From assembly GCA_013151585.1 (NCBI GenBank), contig JAADHY010000766.1, forward strand, positions 1 through 8,504: a stretch of DNA of 8,504 nucleotides, read 5' to 3'. Below the pieces are notes generated by a model. It saw only the letters and a list, made by a program, of their open reading frames with translations. It searched no databases and was not told where the DNA came from. Source of the DNA: Planctomycetota bacterium (GTDB taxonomy: Bacteria > Planctomycetota > Planctomycetia > Planctomycetales > Planctomycetaceae). The translations under genes were made by a program, and so were the position numbers. Shown one piece after another: positions 6,512-8,504 of this stretch. Numbering within the stretch: the first letter of the stretch is position 1; every line of letters begins with the position of its first letter.

Positions 6512-7657
6512 CTACTCGCCCACCAGTCGTTTTGGAACCGCGCCAGCCAGATCCCAAAGCTTGACCGTCGCGTCTTCACCAGCCGACACGCAGCGAAACA
6601 GAGAGGGAACGAACACCAGGGAACTGACTTGTGTCCGGTGCGCCTTCCATGCCTTCAGCCGCGTGCCGCTCGCAACTTCATAAACCCGGATAATTCCATC
6701 GTAGCTGCCGACGGCCAGAATCGGACTTCTGTTCGCGGCGAAGGCCAGAGTGCTCGGAGTTTCGGACCATCTGCCCAAAATGCCGGTCAGCTTTCTGGTC
6801 GACGTGTCCCAGGCAGCAACCGCGCCGAAAACACGCTCACAAGGCTGAGCGACCGAACGGCTTTTCGGGCTGAACCGTTCGACCACGGCACCTGCGGCCA
6901 AGCGCCTGCCGTCGCAGCTTTGGACCAGCAACCCACATTGAAGGACACGGTACCGGCTGTCCGACATGCGGAAGGCGATTGTCTTGCCATTTTCGCTTGG
7001 GTCGTACTCGAACAGCCCATGCAGATCAGCAATGTAGGCCACACACCGTTTCGAACGCCGGGCGAATACGACGCTGTTCAGCCCATCGAACCGAGAGAAC
7101 GTATGCCGAAAACTCGGCTCGGCGTCGTCCAGAGCCACAGTCCATGTGAAAAGAGTCGATCGCTCCGCGCAAACCGCTGCAACGGTAAAACCCCTGTCCG
7201 ACCAAACCCCTCCCGTCGGGAAGAACGAGTCCCTCGGAGCAAGAAACTCGCAGACGAGCTCTCCCTTACCGTTCCGCACCTCGGCAGTCCGGTGGTAGCG
7301 ATTCGGATTACCGAACGCGCAAAGAAGGTCTCCCTCGGGAGAGAAGCGAACCCGCACTGGCAACTGAACGTCCGGGCGAAAGCGAATCCCTGAGCCTGTG
7401 TCCTCATCGTTGATTCGCCAGACTAACACATCGCCGTTCGCCAAAGACGCTGCCAGCGTCCGCGCGTCCGCGGAGACGGACACGGACACCACAGCGTGCG
7501 GAAGCGTCCACGTCTTGACCGGTCGCTTGGCCCCTATCGGGGCAGGACTCTGCGCAGGTCGCTCGGCGCCATAGCCACAGCACAGCGCACCGCAGTGTGC
7601 AAGGAGAAGCATCGCAATGAGCCGGCGCCCACAGCCATCGATCCTGGAACCGCGCAT
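6512..7657 (-). CDS. Exported WD40-repeat protein, first tandem copy
   Basis: A 381-residue protein with a positively charged N-terminus (RGSRIDGCGRR), a hydrophobic core (LIAMLLLAHCGALCC, 13-27) and a small-residue stretch that fits signal-peptide cleavage near residue 30. A WD40 propeller follows, with blade ends VLVWRI (about 77-82), LFTWTV, LFEYDP, VAAWDT, IRVYEV and VKLWDL (near 365-370), plus AFAANRSPILAVGSYDG and SAGEDA typical of WD repeats. The last blades (WKAHRTQVSSLVF, SAGEDATVKLWDL) are the most canonical. The ATG at 7657 has a G5 run 8 bases upstream. The gene begins 59 bases after the RHS C-terminal frame ends, so the two are probably co-transcribed. That placement, directly after an RHS tip, is where a toxin's immunity gene usually sits. 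The link is inference, since WD40 proteins have many roles. Confidence 0.88.
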   Translation of the reverse strand: MRGSRIDGCGRRLIAMLLLAHCGALCCGYGAERPAQSPAPIGAKRPVKTWTLPHAVVSVSVSADARTLAASLANGDVLVWRINDEDTGSGIRFRPDVQLPVRVRFSPEGDLLCAFGNPNRYHRTAEVRNGKGELVCEFLAPRDSFFPTGGVWSDRGFTVAAVCAERSTLFTWTVALDDAEPSFRHTFSRFDGLNSVVFARRSKRCVAYIADLHGLFEYDPSENGKTIAFRMSDSRYRVLQCGLLVQSCDGRRLAAGAVVERFSPKSRSVAQPCERVFGAVAAWDTSTRKLTGILGRWSETPSTLAFAANRSPILAVGSYDGIIRVYEVASGTRLKAWKAHRTQVSSLVFVPSLFRCVSAGEDATVKLWDLAGAVPKRLVGE

Positions 7658-7716
7658 CGGATAATCCCCCGCCCATTCGGCAATTCAATGCCAATTGACC
7701 GAAGTCTCCTCTCGTT

Positions 7717-8406
7717 TCACGTCGAACCGCCCACCGACGCCACCGTACCCTTCTGGAGACCAATCGCTTCGAGTGTAAAACTGGCCGACGTGCGGCGACA
7801 ACACGGATGATACGGATTTCCGGGAGTACAATTATAGTCACATCGACCGGTGATACTGAACTTTGGGCTATAAGTGGAATCCAAAATCGGCTCCGGCTTC
7901 CTGCGCACGTACCACACGCATTTGCTTGACCATCCTCCCGACAGTGTCGCTCGCTTCTCTGCGGCAATGAGGACGCATTGGGACTTCGGCCCCAGAATGT
8001 TGTGCGTCTCCGGCATCGCTTTCAGCAGCTCTCGGAGCCCCTTGTTCCCCACAAACTCGGGGGCGATCCTCTTGATGGCGTCCAACAGTTGCTTGGGGTC
8101 CTTGGGGGCCTTGACGTTCTTGAGAATCTGCGCAATGACTTTCTTTCTGAGCTTGGTTCCTTTGCCGCCTGGGGACAGCGCAACATCCAAGATGGCGCCC
8201 AGGACGTCCGTGAATTTACGGGCAGCGACTGACTTGAACGCGTGGTTCGCGAAGGCGCCCAGAATGTATGCTTGGCATCCGGACCGCCCCGGCTCGTCGG
8301 GGACAGCTCGGCCGTTCAAGTTGGTAAACACTGCTTCCACCGCATATCGCGCCCCTTTTTCGGTAATAAGGACCGACGGATCGAGGGAGTGGACCGGGGA
8401 ATCCAT
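7717..8406 (-). CDS. RHS-core tail plus variable C-terminal domain (gene remnant)
   Basis: The frame is open from 8466, and 8406 is only its first ATG, without a ribosome site. Counting the residues before that ATG, it reads WPAGFLAGPNFYWYG, then MDSPVHSLDPSV. This matches the end of the RHS repeat-associated core (DP.GF..G.NLYAY..N.P....DP.G). After this border comes a unique domain of about 215 residues: a lysine-rich helical middle (GTKLRKKVIAQILKNVKAP, about 83-101) and a C-terminal third with a cysteine cluster (C163, C189, C193, C202, C203; CDYNC and HPCC). In RHS proteins the segment after this border is the variable, often toxic tip. I do not recognise this one as a known toxin family and see no catalytic motif. 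Because the YD-like sequence upstream is in another frame, the gene is probably broken. Confidence 0.6.
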   Translation of the reverse strand: MDSPVHSLDPSVLITEKGARYAVEAVFTNLNGRAVPDEPGRSGCQAYILGAFANHAFKSVAARKFTDVLGAILDVALSPGGKGTKLRKKVIAQILKNVKAPKDPKQLLDAIKRIAPEFVGNKGLRELLKAMPETHNILGPKSQCVLIAAEKRATLSGGWSSKCVWYVRRKPEPILDSTYSPKFSITGRCDYNCTPGNPYHPCCRRTSASFTLEAIGLQKGTVASVGGST

Positions 8407-8418
8407 CCCATACCAATA

Positions 8419-8504
8419 GAAGTTGGGACCGGCGAGAAAGCCGGCTGGCCAGGTCGCAGATGTGCGTCACGAAGTCGCCCTTCTGGTCGGTGCGGACTTT
8501 CAAA
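8419..8504 (-). pseudogene. YD-repeat fragment entering from the right edge, out of frame with the core tail
   Basis: From the right edge the minus strand reads KVRTDQKGDFVTHICDLASR, which fits a YD repeat (R.d..G..v.y.YD..GRL) with Y-to-C and G-to-S changes. It is in a different frame from the RHS core tail that begins at about 8451, and that second frame has a TGA at 8469-8467. Repeat and core end therefore meet within roughly 8440-8455 without the rest of the core between them. This suggests a deletion plus frameshift, or a displaced tip cassette. Only about 28 residues are visible. Confidence 0.4.

Noticed and set aside
6464..7393. Plus-strand open frame of 309 codons
   Set aside because: It is antisense to the first WD40 gene, which has a signal peptide, WD motifs and a paralogue. 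The antisense translation is Arg/Pro/Ser-rich and shows no family features.
7874..8419. Plus-strand open frame of 181 codons
   Set aside because: It lies antisense to the RHS tip frame. The minus strand carries the recognisable RHS core motif, so I take the plus frame as a shadow.

Overview
The window looks like chromosomal DNA of a free-living bacterium with moderately high GC, most likely a member of the Planctomycetota. This is inferred from the gene types: a Tat-exported Gfo/Idh/MocA oxidoreductase, a secreted HEAT-repeat/BNR sialidase-like protein, exported WD40 propellers and RHS/YD-repeat sequence. No marker gene proves the lineage. All well supported genes lie on the minus strand, so the locus is transcribed from right to left. 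I saw no rRNA, tRNA, CRISPR array or intact mobile element.

Reading with transcription from the right edge: 8504-7717 holds the broken end of an RHS gene. A short YD-repeat-like stretch enters from outside the window. Then, in a different frame, comes the last part of the RHS-associated core (a PNFYWY...SPVHSLDPS motif), which runs into a variable C-terminal domain of about 215 residues with a late cysteine cluster. Two tandem paralogous genes for exported WD40 proteins follow (7657-6512 and 6413-5280), 59 and 98 bases apart.

The stretch 5279-3893 has no clear gene. It contains an orphan YD-repeat fragment (4881-4750), a GC-rich stretch with a tandem 10-mer, hairpins, and a 4021-4332 region that reads as protein-like on both strands. 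Next come a 147-residue membrane-anchored protein (3892-3449) and a very weak RHS-like open frame (3439-3188).

The left third is an apparently unrelated secreted glycan-related pair: a GTG-started HEAT plus BNR/sialidase protein (3013-1046), then a Tat-dependent Gfo/Idh/MocA oxidoreductase (775 to beyond the left edge).

The right and middle parts are best read as the decaying downstream end of an RHS polymorphic-toxin locus, with a C-terminal tip, possible cognate or immunity genes and scattered RHS debris. That functional reading is inference. The RHS core motif, the YD motif, the WD40 duplication and the frame break are visible in the sequence.
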